Shown here: one piece after another, positions 54,017-64,000 of the stretch
How the letters are laid out: the number at the start of each line of letters is the position of its first letter
How positions within the stretch are numbered: position 1 is the stretch's first letter
Assembly: GCF_905220565.1 (NCBI RefSeq)
Contig: NC_059406.1
Coordinates: forward strand, 10,001 to 74,000
DNA length: 64,000 nucleotides
Source of the DNA: Melitaea cinxia
Lineage: Eukaryota > Arthropoda > Insecta > Lepidoptera > Nymphalidae
Direction of reading: 5' to 3'
The notes under the pieces: generated by a model
What the model saw: the letters and a program-made list of their open reading frames with translations, nothing else
Told to the model about the DNA's origin: nothing
The model's database searches: none
Program-made: the position numbers and the translations under genes

Positions 54017-57000
54017 GTACAGTATAACATTTAACATAACTGATGAATTTGTACATTGTTTTACGAGCAATGAAACAAAAATCGTCTAAATTCTATATAA
54101 TGGGTTACAATGCCTTGCCATAATTTATTTACTCATCTGTTACTTGTAACTGGATTTCGAGTAAATGTTGTAACTTTGATAGTTTGAATTAGTTTTAAAT
54201 AAATATCCGTTAAGGCAGTAAAGGTGGGCAACGTGTTCGAAGCGCCCGCAGCGCGCAGGCGGTCGATGCGCACGCTCCGCGCTCGATTCCCATAAAAGCT
54301 TTTATTGGCAGCCGCGAGCTGACGACAGAGCAGCGCACACATGGCTCTGATTTGTCATGGGAACATATATTTAGTGTCCAAATTATATAGTTATGGGCAC
54401 GACGCTCGCTTCGACATTTAGTCGAGAAATTTCTGCGGAATGTTTCACTTGCGATACTCATAAATTTCGTTGAAAATTATGTTTCGCAAAATATTAATAT
54501 ACCAAATCATTTGATTCTAAATATAGTCAACAACTCTTATTTAGCACTGGTGGCAAAATGTGGCGGGCGGATAAAAAACTCACCCGCTTGGTTTGGTTTG
54601 TTTCTAATTTTTTAACGCCTCTCTCATTATTTGAATAAAGATAACTCGATAATAAATGTTTCACTATATGTAGATACATATATCATACATCACATACATA
54701 CTCGCATCATATATATACATCACAGTCGAACTCTCAAATTATTTATTGTAGGATCTTATTCTATGTCAAACAATCATCGCACTGCAACAACACTGCAAGT
54801 CGAGTTCCCACTGCTCCACAATGACCGGCAAACTTGAGGCGCCGTCATCCGTTGAATGTGCAATATTATTGTGTTTTTACGATCGCAAGCGTGCACTACC
54901 CACGTGGGCGCTACTACGGCCGCCACTACTCTCTGACTGATGTGTGTTTATATCAGGCCAAATGTTTCTAATCAACACGATTTATTAAAAATTAATCTTT
55001 GTAGAAATTCTAATTCGATAAAGCTAGTTTCCGTTGTCCCAAGATATAACTCCTCTTCTTCTTTAGGGTTAATGGTTTTTAATAGTGCCAAATGAGACAG
55101 ATGATTTCGCCAATGTCACGTAGAATGGAGAATAAGATATAACTCTTATCATACGTGCTCCCAGTTGTCATACGAAAGTTGACTTTGACGGTGATAACTG
55201 TTATTCTTTGTTGATAGTTTTGTCCAGATTATATCTATCTCTGGTTCTCTAACTTGACCGATCTACCGACCGACTTTGACCTATGACAATAGGTTAAAGT
55301 CGGCTGACCATTTATATCGTTGTATTTATAACTGTATCGTGTTGAATATTAATAATTTATAACTGTACCTACCAGACGACTTGCCCGGTTTTATTATTGT
55401 TTACCATTATTGATTCATTCCTGTAGGTATATGTGTATTTACCTAAAAGCCTAAAGGGCCATGGCCCGGAGTGGCATTCTGCGAGGGGCGGCGCAAGTCA
55501 AACACAAGGGGCGGCGTAAGCCGAGCATACTTATATTCCAGAGGTTTCCCGTGACTCGATTATTAATGAATTATCAATGCATACGCTGATTTTACCTTTT
55601 CCCTTAGTTTTTGGGGCGGAAAATTAAAATGGTCCGGGGCGCTGAATCTTAAAATACCGAGTCGCAATGTGTTTGTGACAAAAAAGTAGGCAATTTTTGA
55701 AGTAACGCTTCTTTACGCACGCTTGACTTGAGGAGTAAGCTGCTGAATGAGTGACGAGAACGTTTCGAAAAGTGTAATCGGGCGAGGTGCGCGGTGCAAG
55801 AGAGAGAGGTGCAAGCACACATTTTCACTCTCTTTTCTCTCTTACCAGTGACGTCTCGTATATCTCAGACACAGTACAGCCCTATAGTGCAGGCCTATTG
55901 ATAAAGAAGTTTACTTCAGTCATGTGGTCTAAAGCACACTCGTTTTATTTTAACTTTTCGGACTCCAAATACATAAACAAAGAGACAGCCAGCATACAAA
56001 CAAACTCTTCTGTTTCATAATATTGTAAGGTAATGATGCACAAACGTGACGTCCTCATTCACGACACGAGCGACACTACAGCGTGTCACGCGCCGCCGTT
56101 ATTTCGGTCGCGAGTGACGAGCTGCGGACGAGTGCGTGAGCGAGGCGCAGAGCTTTCGCTAATCTCAGATCCTTCCGCGTTCGCGATGGCCGCCGGGAGT
56201 TTGCCAGGAGCTGCGTATGGGCAACTCCGTGCGTAAACATGATTGATTACCCTGAACTGGGCCACTTTGGTAGTTATTAAAGTATATGTCTCTATAAACA
56301 TCCGCTTCTGGAGCACGGCCAAATATTTTAAATAAAATTTGTAGTTTCGCAAAAAAAGTTTAAATTAGTTTAAATATACAGTTTGTCTTATATTTTTATA
56401 TATATCCTTGAAGGCCTAGGCCTAGGCCTTTCTCTCAAAACATAACAATAAAAATCTAGTTCCGCTTAGAACATAAATAAGTATACCTATGCTGTGAAAG
56501 TGATTTAATAAAAACTTACGTGCTTTTGTATATTATATAACTTTAATGAGGAATCAAACGAATAAAAACAACCTCTTAACTGCGACTGCAGTGCAACCAT
56601 TTGAACTTTATTATATACTTACATCTTTAAAAATTGGCAATGAATCTTCTATTTGGATTTCAAAATCGATTTTTACTTCGAACATTATAGCATTAGGAAT
56701 CAGTTACTGAACCAAACCAAACGAATTTACACACAATAATGATTATTAAAAAGATAAATTCGTTGGGCTGTCGTACAAACCAAAAAATTATACATATTCA
56801 ATTGGAATACGAAGTACTGCACTAACCTTGCTAGTGTAATCGCATTGATTGATAACAGCAGTCGACGTGCAGCGTAGTTCACAAATCTTTCGTTCGGTAT
56901 TATCGAAGGGATTTATCATTATAATGTGAATTAAATCGATATCGATCGCATCTTGCATCACGTGCGATAATTTGTCGCGATTGCCTAACACGGCAGGTGT

Positions 57001-60000
57001 TGTGTGGTCAGCGGCCGCGGTGCCCGTGACGTCACAGCGAGCACGCTGTCACGCTCCGCGCTCCGCTCGCAGAACTCGACGCTCTCACACGCGCTCGATC
57101 TCATTTTATTTTTAACCGACGTTGTTTTAATCTAAACCATTAGGGCATTATTTTGTTTGTTTTCACTCGTGTAATATGTTAATGAAATTTTTCGTGTACG
57201 CTGCAACATAAATATTGAGAATTTACTAACAACTGTTAAACAAACACGACTCTCAGACTGTTCGTGTGTGCTCATGACTTCTTATTTTCGATGCGGTTGA
57301 TAGTACATACACATATAGTTAGGGAAGGGGTTTTGTAATGAAGTAGCAAGTTTAGGTCGCGTTTTAAGAAAGTTAATCTATGACGTTTAAAGCAGCAATT
57401 ACGGAATCTGAAATAGAAGGTTTTCAATCGAATTTTAACTTAAATTTTTTTATATATATTTTTCAATTTATATTTATCAAGTTATTTTATAAGCATGTTA
57501 ATTGAGTTTCTACATACTTACTGATAAGCGGTGTTGTGTTTCAGTTGTTTGACTATTAAATCGAATACATTTATTTAATACTTGTGGACGAACGTTTTCT
57601 ACATAATCAATTTTATCGATATTGACGTAACTGCATACAGGTGTACTATTTAAGCATTTCTGATATTGACCGCAACATGTGTATGTAAAAATGAAATGTA
57701 AAAGTGACCGTTGGTAACGAGATTGTCGTGTGGGAGGAGGCGGTCAGCGCTGGCAGTGAGTCAGGTCCGCGCGCGCCCCGCACGCGGCACGCACTTCCGA
57801 CCGACGACTATAAAAGACAAGCATACCGAGAGCGATGATTTGGCGCTGGAATCGAGATGGCATTCGAAACAGAGGAAAAAATATATTTTTATTACGGAGT
57901 AGGCAAAATGACTTAACTTCCACCGTTCCGGTGACTCAGAGCCGAGAGCGCGCTCCAGATGTTGTTAAATGATTTCATCAAAGGGAAGTCGGCGACTTCG
58001 AGTGAAACGAATGCCCGTTTGGATGCGAAATTAGAATAAATATTTAGCGAACTTCGAAGTAGTGACAGCACCGTCCTGTACAATCGTTTACGTTGTTAGG
58101 CGAGTTAGCGCGCGCCATTAGACCGTTCAAGTCATTTTGTGCTGGACTCCAACGGCGAGAGCTAACAAACAGACGATCGATTAAGGCCCGTCATATCGTC
58201 GTAACTGAAGCCGTCGGTCGGCACTCAATAGTTCCCGATTAGTGCGCAATAAACATCGCCGCGAGGGTTGCTGTCTCATCGTCAGCGCGTGATCAAAGAT
58301 ATATCTTTCGACGCTTATGAATTAGGACGAGCGAATCGTTTACGGACCTCGCACGAAACGCATTTAATCCTACAACATCACGACCAATGAAAACAAATAG
58401 TAACTGACATGACTACTTTCCCGCTAAATTAATTTCGATTACAAAGCTCACATTAGTTACTTTACCTACTTGGACGAGTAGAAGTTAAATGAATGGAAAT
58501 AAATTTTTGGGAGATCTCTAGTATTGAGACGGTTGGGATGAGGATTGTGAATGAGTGTTGTGGCGAGAAAGGAACAGGAACAGGAATCATGCGTGCCGAC
58601 TGAGGTGATGAGTGATGATTATCGATATTGAAAAGAAGCGAGACTGTAGGGAAACTAACTAACGAGTACTAGGAAAACTAAATTAAGTAATTTATCTTTG
58701 GAAAAATAGACTGAGATTTTAATTACCAACTAGATGTAATAATATCGCTGACTGTTCTGTTTGGTGGATTATTCAAGCCAAATTAAGAGTGAAAAATGCA
58801 AATTGTATCGGCAAAGTACAGCGGCGACCCGGTGCCGGTCCGGTGGCGGCCACCGGCAGCCCAGTGGCGCCGCGCGACCGCGTCGGATAAACACGTTTAA
58901 TTGAGCGCTTTCATCTCCCGGTTGAGCAACAACAGCTTCCGCGATACTCACCGCTGCGCATGTTGTTTATGATTACGTTTCGAGTAACTGCGCTATATAT
59001 TAGCTCTTTAATCTCTTTTATTCGATGTCAATTTGTTACATTTGGTTGCTGAAATTATTGTATGTATATATGAGGCTCCCCTCTTTATACTCCACAATAT
59101 AAAATAGAGCGCAGTAACATTATTAAAGGTCATAAATTATAGTCTCTATTGAACGCTTAGTGACGCGGACGCGGCTCCTGTTAATTTGCTGAGCGGTGTT
59201 TACTCTGTTTAAAGCGCTAATAAGCGCGAACTTGTCGATTTGCATGACAATACTGTTTAATGTCTGTTGACTACCGCCGTACAGTGTGCATTGTGCAAGT
59301 GCGCGCCACACACAGCGCGGACCAGCGGTGGTCCTCATTGTTTCGTGGGCCCCTATGTGACGCATTTTTAATACCCCTAATACGAAAAAAGTATTATGTT
59401 GATCATAATATTTTCAAAGGGCTATTGGGAGTAAGATTTCGTTAGCTGATTTAGTTACAAAGAGTGAAGAGTTCTGAAGCTTTAGGTTTAATCGTTTTAC
59501 GAGCAATGTATTTGAATAAATCCGCTTACCTTGAGATGTCTTCAGTGATATGAAGCTACACTGGTTCTTCGTTCTCGATAGAAATCCATTCGGAAATAGC
59601 GGCACGTGGTGTTTTCCTCCGGATATACCCTGAGAGCTAGAGATAGCGGCGCGTGGGCAGTTGGCAATATTTGTGTGTCAGGCTACGTATAAATATCGCG
59701 AAGCTGCGATGAAGTGTTGAAATGTTAATAATGCGAGGCCGGTCGTTCCCACCCGCCCGCACACACTCGCGCCCGCGTTCGCGTCCGCTCCCGCGCTGCC
59801 GACCGCAAGCTCGTCAATAAAATTGCTATAATTATGAAGCTCAACAGCTTTGTACTGAAGATTGCATGAGGACATAATAAGGGTAGGGTTGAGAAAGCCT
59901 GAATTTGATTAATAAAATGTTGAGGGTGAAGACCAATGAGGATCAAGACCAAGAAGGTTGTTACCATTCACTTGATGGTAGGTTTGACCGATTTAAATAC

Positions 60001-60403
60001 AGTTTTCTGCAACGGACGCCAATAAAACAGAAAGACGGCATCGTAAACTATGCAAAACAGCTTGAAGAAATATCACACAATGCTTAGACCACACGAGTAT
60101 AGATAAAAATAAAACTGCTAAAATTTGGTCGACCGAGAGCGGCAGATGGTAATCACTCCGGATGTTCTTCAGATTGAAAAAGGATTTAATTAATTAATCG
60201 CTTCCAATCACAACCTCACATCGTCACATTTTATATAATTTCTATTTGTGTTTCATCATCGCATCGGATGATTGCATCTTATCTTAACGAACTAGCACAT
60301 TGCGATACGCGTGCATACGTGATACGCGTGTTAAATGATTAGCGGATATATTCAATGAATTAGGTAGGTATATTTTGGTCTCATACATCTATATATTGTA
60401 TTT
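54017..60403 (+). other. Probable long intron with GC-rich islands
   Basis: Mostly unique sequence. GC-rich islands at about 54,225-54,350, 56,080-56,240, 57,000-57,090, 57,735-57,805, 58,825-58,950 and 59,735-59,815 interrupt AT-rich DNA. 56,200-56,230 has ATGGCCGCCGGGAGTTTGCC in good context followed by a donor-like GTGCGTAA, a possible alternative first exon. A TATAAAA lies at 57,809-57,815. None of these is proven. Confidence 0.35.
55270..55303. repeat. 15-bp hairpin with 4-base loop
   Basis: CCGACTTTGACCTAT, loop GACA, ATAGGTTAAAGTCGG: fully paired, allowing one G-U. Isolated; no promoter or T run adjoining. Could be an RNA structure or a protein-binding palindrome. Confidence 0.75.
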
Positions 60404-60657
60404 TTAGCCAATTTCGAAAAAAAGAGGAGATTCTGAATTCGACTGTAGTTTTTTTAAAGTGTCATAACTTTTCACAGTATACCGATTTTGATGATGATTC
60501 TTTTGAAAGCTGGTGCTTGTTCTGTGGTTCCATTCAAATTTAATCGAGATCTGACGAATAGTTTTATGCAATAGTATTAAATTGATTTTTTTCGTCAGCC
60601 TATATTTATTGTATCATTTTATTACTTTTCACTACTTCAATTTGAAGTCGCTTTTTT
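60404..60657 (+). mobile_element. Ancient DINE/HINE-like copy
   Basis: Head AGCCAATTTCGAAAAAAAGA, GGAGATTCTGAATTCGACTG, later TTTAATCGAGATCTGACGAA and tail TTGAAGTCGCTTTTTT. Heavily diverged; terminal hairpin lost. Confidence 0.6.
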
Positions 60658-61499
60658 ACCCGACTGTCAAGAAGGTTTATTTTTTGATAACAAATTTAAA
60701 GTAATGTTATGAATTAGCAGCTGACCTCTGTCGCTAATTGAACAAATTATGACACATTGTTGTAATTGCTATAAGAAAGAACCCCTAGCGGAGCGCAGTC
60801 CATACTTCCTGTATTATCGTTTGTCACGCCATCTCTCCGACACCGCGACACGCCCGACTCGCCCGCCTTGTTCGCGCTGCGCTCGTTCTTATTCACCTCG
60901 CACTTGTCATTTGAGTTGAAATAAATAATATAGGAACATAGTAGGCACTAGTGAGCATAGGAAAATCTTATTTCATTCCAATGAAGGTGGGGGAGTAAGT
61001 ATATAAACAAACTTTATACTTTACACTTTACTATTTAATTGATTCATATGTAAATAGTTTAGATAAAAATTGACAAAAATTGAAGTTACTTACTACTACT
61101 AAAATGCTTAAAGGGATCAACGCGCCATCTTTGTAATTTTCCCTGAACGTTGCTAAATTTATTCGCTTCTAGCTCTCGTTCCCAAGACCATAGTGTTCAA
61201 AGCCTCGTCAGTAGGTGTAGCTCGTAGCCGAATGTCTCAAACTGAAAACTTCAGTCGTGGAAGCTTCTTCACGAATGATTGTAGTACTATTACGTATTAT
61301 AATTCATTAGAAAAAATCATATAGTACCCAGTTGTGGCTGAGTTCAACTAACTTTAATAATTTATAAAAACATTTTTGGTTAAATTTCAATATTTACCGC
61401 AAGTAAAAAGCTCATTTCAACACAGTACAGTACAAGTATCAAAAGAAGTCAAGTAAATGCGCGTTATTAGAGATAAAAAAAAACTAAATTTGTAAGTTT
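60658..61499. other. Intergenic/intronic DNA
   Basis: GC-rich island at 60,785-60,905; otherwise AT-rich. Nothing recognised. Confidence 0.4.
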
Positions 61500-61775
61500 T
61501 TACAATTTTAAAGTTTGCCCAATTAATATTTGCCAGAAGTAAGCTCCTGGGGGGATTGGGGACTGGGTCGGCAACGCGCTTGCGATGCTTCTGGTGTTGC
61601 AGGCGTCTATAAGCTACGGTAATCGCTTACCATCAGGTGAGCCGTACGCTTGGTTTGCCGACCTAGTGACATAAAATAAAAAAGTGAAAACTTAATTGGC
61701 TTATGAATTTTCTAGTTTGTAAGAATCATATGTGTAATAACAAGCTGTATGTGTTCTTCATAAATAAAATAAAAT
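61500..61775 (+). repeat. Interspersed repeat interrupted by a short retroposon
   Basis: Both flanks match 53,590-53,738. Between them, 61,543-61,680 is a different insert (GGGGGATTGGGGACTGGGTC ... TACCATCAGGTGAGCCGTAC ... AAAATAAAAAA) with an A-rich tail, as a SINE or LINE 3' end would leave. The uninterrupted 53-kb copy acts as the empty site. Confidence 0.7.
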
Positions 61776-62428
61776 AACTCAAAGCACTAATAAGATCTCG
61801 GTCAAATTTAAATCATATAACAAGCATCAACTTTCGATTAACAGAAGAATTATCGACATTGTCCACCCAATAAAAAGTTATGACGTATAATTCAACGTAT
61901 ATCGACAATAAAATGTCAAGTAAATACGCATTATTAGCAATAATTCAAGAAGTTCGTGTCAGATCCCAAATAAATTTAAATGGGTGGTCCATGGCACCTT
62001 TCGATTTAAAAGAAAAGCAATAAGGTTGGTCCAAGTCAAAGTCAATAGTCCTGAGGATTATTAGGTAACTAAAATTTAAATTAATCTATTTAAATTTTAG
62101 TTAGTTGTATAAAGTTATTATTTAATTGCTCGATACAATTGTTATTTATTATTATTGTTTTTAATGTTAATCGGTAATTTAAATATTTCACACTCTCTCA
62201 ATTATTCAATTTATGTTTTGCTTGGTTTCGAGAGGCGCATCTACGCCTCGTACCTACTTTATCATGCGTTAAATAATCATTGGAAACTGTTTTGGTAATG
62301 AATTCCAAATGTGCTAGGTATAAAATTTATTATTTACTGTCTGTTTCCCTAAAACAGAATTAATAACATAAATAAACAAAAACATACAATCGAATTGAGA
62401 CCCTCCTCATTTTTCGAAGTCGGTTAAT
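61776..62428 (-). mobile_element. Ancient DINE/HINE-like copy, interrupted
   Basis: 61,790-62,045 holds degenerate last and first modules in minus orientation (AAGCATCAACTTTCGATTAA; AAATTTAAATGGGTGGTCCA). The head, ACAATCGAATTGAGACCCTC ... GAAGTCGGTTAA, reappears at 62,385-62,428 after about 330 bp of unrelated AT-rich sequence. Confidence 0.6.
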
Positions 62429-62694
62429 GAAGTACGATAGAAAATAACATCGCATATCAAAGACGGCTCGTGTTTACTTCGACTCACAGAACCACTGCGA
62501 GTAATGTAAATATTAGGAGCTCGTTGAAATGTTGTTACTGCGCGCTCACAGCGATCGAACGACAATATATGCTAAACAATTATTTTGAACTTTTGTTTTC
62601 GATGAGTTAATACAAATGTTAATGTTTTTTTTTTTGAATTTTCATATTTATCACTTTTTGCATTCATATTATAAATATGACACTTATTGGTGAT
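62429..62694. other. AT-rich spacer
   Basis: Nothing recognised. Confidence 0.4.
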
Positions 62695-63311
62695 TTTTTA
62701 ACCGACTTCCAAAAAAGGAGGAGGTTCTCAATTCGACTGTATTTTTTTTTTTTTTATGTATGTTACATCAGAACTTTTGACTGGGTAGACCGATTTCGAC
62801 AAATTTTGTTTTAATCGAAAGGTGGTGTGTGCCATTTGGTCCCATTTAAATTTATTTGAGATCTAACAACTACTTTTCGAGTTATATCTAATAATGCGTT
62901 TTTACTTGACGCTTTTTTCGTCGACCTACGTTGTATTATACCGCATAACTTTCTACTGGATGTACCGATTTTGATAATTCTTTTTTTATTGGAAAGGAGA
63001 TATCCCTAGTTTGATACCGTGATAAGGAAACCAGGATCTGATGATGAAATCCCAGAGAAATCGAGGGAAACTCTCGAAAATCCGTAATAACTTTTTACTG
63101 GGTGTACCGATTTTGATAATTTTTTATTTAATCGAAAGCTGATGTTTATCATGTGGTCACATATAAATTTTATCGAGATCTGATAACCACTTTTTGAGTA
63201 ATCTTTGATAACGCGTAGTTGCTTGACTATTTTTTCGTCGATCTACGTTGTATTACTTGTCGATGTAATTGAAGTCGGTTGTTTTTTTCGTTTGCGAGCA
63301 AACACAATTAT
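62695..63311 (+). mobile_element. DINE/HINE-like element, full copy
   Basis: All landmarks present: AACCGACTTCC head, T tract, modules, GAAGTCGGTT, hairpin GTTTGCGAGCAAAC, ACAATTAT. Close to the 12-kb copy along its whole length. Confidence 0.9.
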
Positions 63312-63366
63312 TTACTGATAAATTTCAACTAAAAAATATTAAGTATAAGTGTTAGTTTAATTGTTC

Positions 63367-63965
63367 CGAAAATAGGAGGAGGTTCTTAATTCGACTGTAT
63401 TTTTTATGTTTGTTATTTCGGTCGAATCATGTGGTCCCATTTAAATTTAATCGAGACCTAACAAGTACTGTGTGGCTACGGTTGTACTGTGTGGCTACGG
63501 TACTAAAGAATATGGCCACCCCCTCTCTTCCCGTGGGTGTCGTAAGAGGCGACTGAGGGATAACACGGTTCCGCTACCAGCTTGGAACTTAAAAAGCCGA
63601 CCGGTGGCTGGATAACCATCCAACTGCTGGCTTTGAAATACACAGGCCGTAGACGGGCAGCAGCGTCTTCGGTGCGACAAAGCCAGCCCTGCGGTCACTA
63701 ACCCGCCTGCCCAGCGTGGTGACTATGGGCAACACACATGAGTTCACGCATTTTTGGCGCGAACTTGTGGAGGCCTACGTCCAGCAGTGGACTATATAGG
63801 CTGTAATAATGACAAGTACTGATCGAGTTATAAGTAAGAATTTAAATTAAGATTGAGCCTAATTATGCGTATTTATTTGACTATTTTTACGTGTATCTAC
63901 GTTGTATTACTGGTCCATGAAATGGAAATCGGTTATTTTTGACTAGCAAGTAAACACAATTATTT
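63367..63965 (+). mobile_element. Ancient DINE/HINE-like copy split by a LINE end
   Basis: 63,367-63,470 carries the head side (AATAGGAGGAGGTTCTTAAT) and first module; 63,822-63,965 continues the module and reaches GGAAATCGGTTATTTTTGAC and CAAGTAAACACAATTATT. The middle is the LINE fragment. Confidence 0.75.
63461..63821 (+). mobile_element. LINE 3'-end insertion with target-site duplication
   Basis: The 5'-truncated LINE end 63,471-63,811 (CCCTCTCTTCCCGTGGGTGT ... CAGTGGACTATATAGGCTGT) is flanked by the 10-bp direct repeat ACAAGTACTG at 63,461-63,470 and 63,812-63,821. Its first ~18 bases (ACTGTGTGGCTACGG) are repeated, a small terminal duplication at the truncated end. The 67-residue antisense frame is a shadow. 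Confidence 0.85.
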
Positions 63966-64000
63966 TAATTAAGTGATTAATGAAACCGACGACCGGAAAA

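Noticed and set aside
57809..57983. TATAAAA followed 19 bp later by a 46-codon open frame
   Set aside because: Attractive spacing but no recognisable product, no splice site and no support beyond the motif.
58769..58960. Minus-strand first exon (ATGCGCAGC followed by a GTGAGT donor)
   Set aside because: Start plus donor alone in a GC island is weak; no acceptor or partner exon was found.
1..64000. CRISPR array, operon, bacterial contamination
   Set aside because: No regularly spaced repeats with unique spacers; introns, SINEs and LINEs throughout mark animal nuclear DNA.

Overview
The window looks like nuclear DNA of a lepidopteran, probably a butterfly. The intergenic DNA is AT-rich and packed with tRNA-derived SINEs, non-LTR (LINE) 3' ends, Helitrons, MITEs, a mariner and a BEL/Pao element. 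The two well-supported host genes have GT-AG introns and match known insect families. No bacterial-type operon, CRISPR array or ribosome binding site is present.

Layout. 1-22.4 kb is gene-free repeat DNA: an 8-bp satellite at the window edge, copies of one dominant interspersed element (a DINE/HINE-like family), a 5S rRNA-like sequence, several MITEs, a ~0.94-kb near-perfect foldback (15.3-16.2 kb), and Helitron debris carrying THAP-domain exons (13-14.8 and 17.8-19.1 kb). 22.4-27.05 kb (+) holds nine and a half exons of the splicing factor half pint/PUF60: two RRMs, a Leu-Pro repeat linker and a C-terminal UHM domain. Its last codons and stop are tandemly repeated in the 3' UTR. 28.1-29.0 kb is TE debris with a third THAP exon. 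29.4-34.4 kb (-) is a 5'-truncated BEL/Pao retrotransposon, broken by a 64-bp inverted duplication. 36.3-38.6 kb (-) is an intact two-exon CYP6-type cytochrome P450, with a hAT-like MITE inserted exactly at its stop codon.

40-51 kb is again repeats: a complete non-autonomous Helitron, a SINE, tandem DINE/HINE-like copies and a nearly intact mariner. 51-64 kb is richer in unique, locally GC-rich sequence. It contains one convincing 5' exon (53,827-54,016, +) encoding a signal peptide, probably the start of a secreted or membrane protein whose remaining exons lie beyond a long intron, perhaps outside the window. The last 3.6 kb returns to repeats.

The host genes are unrelated: constitutive RNA splicing (hfp) and xenobiotic or plant-chemical oxidation (CYP6). 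What joins the window together is nested transposition, and several insertions can be ordered relative to each other from target-site duplications and interrupted copies.
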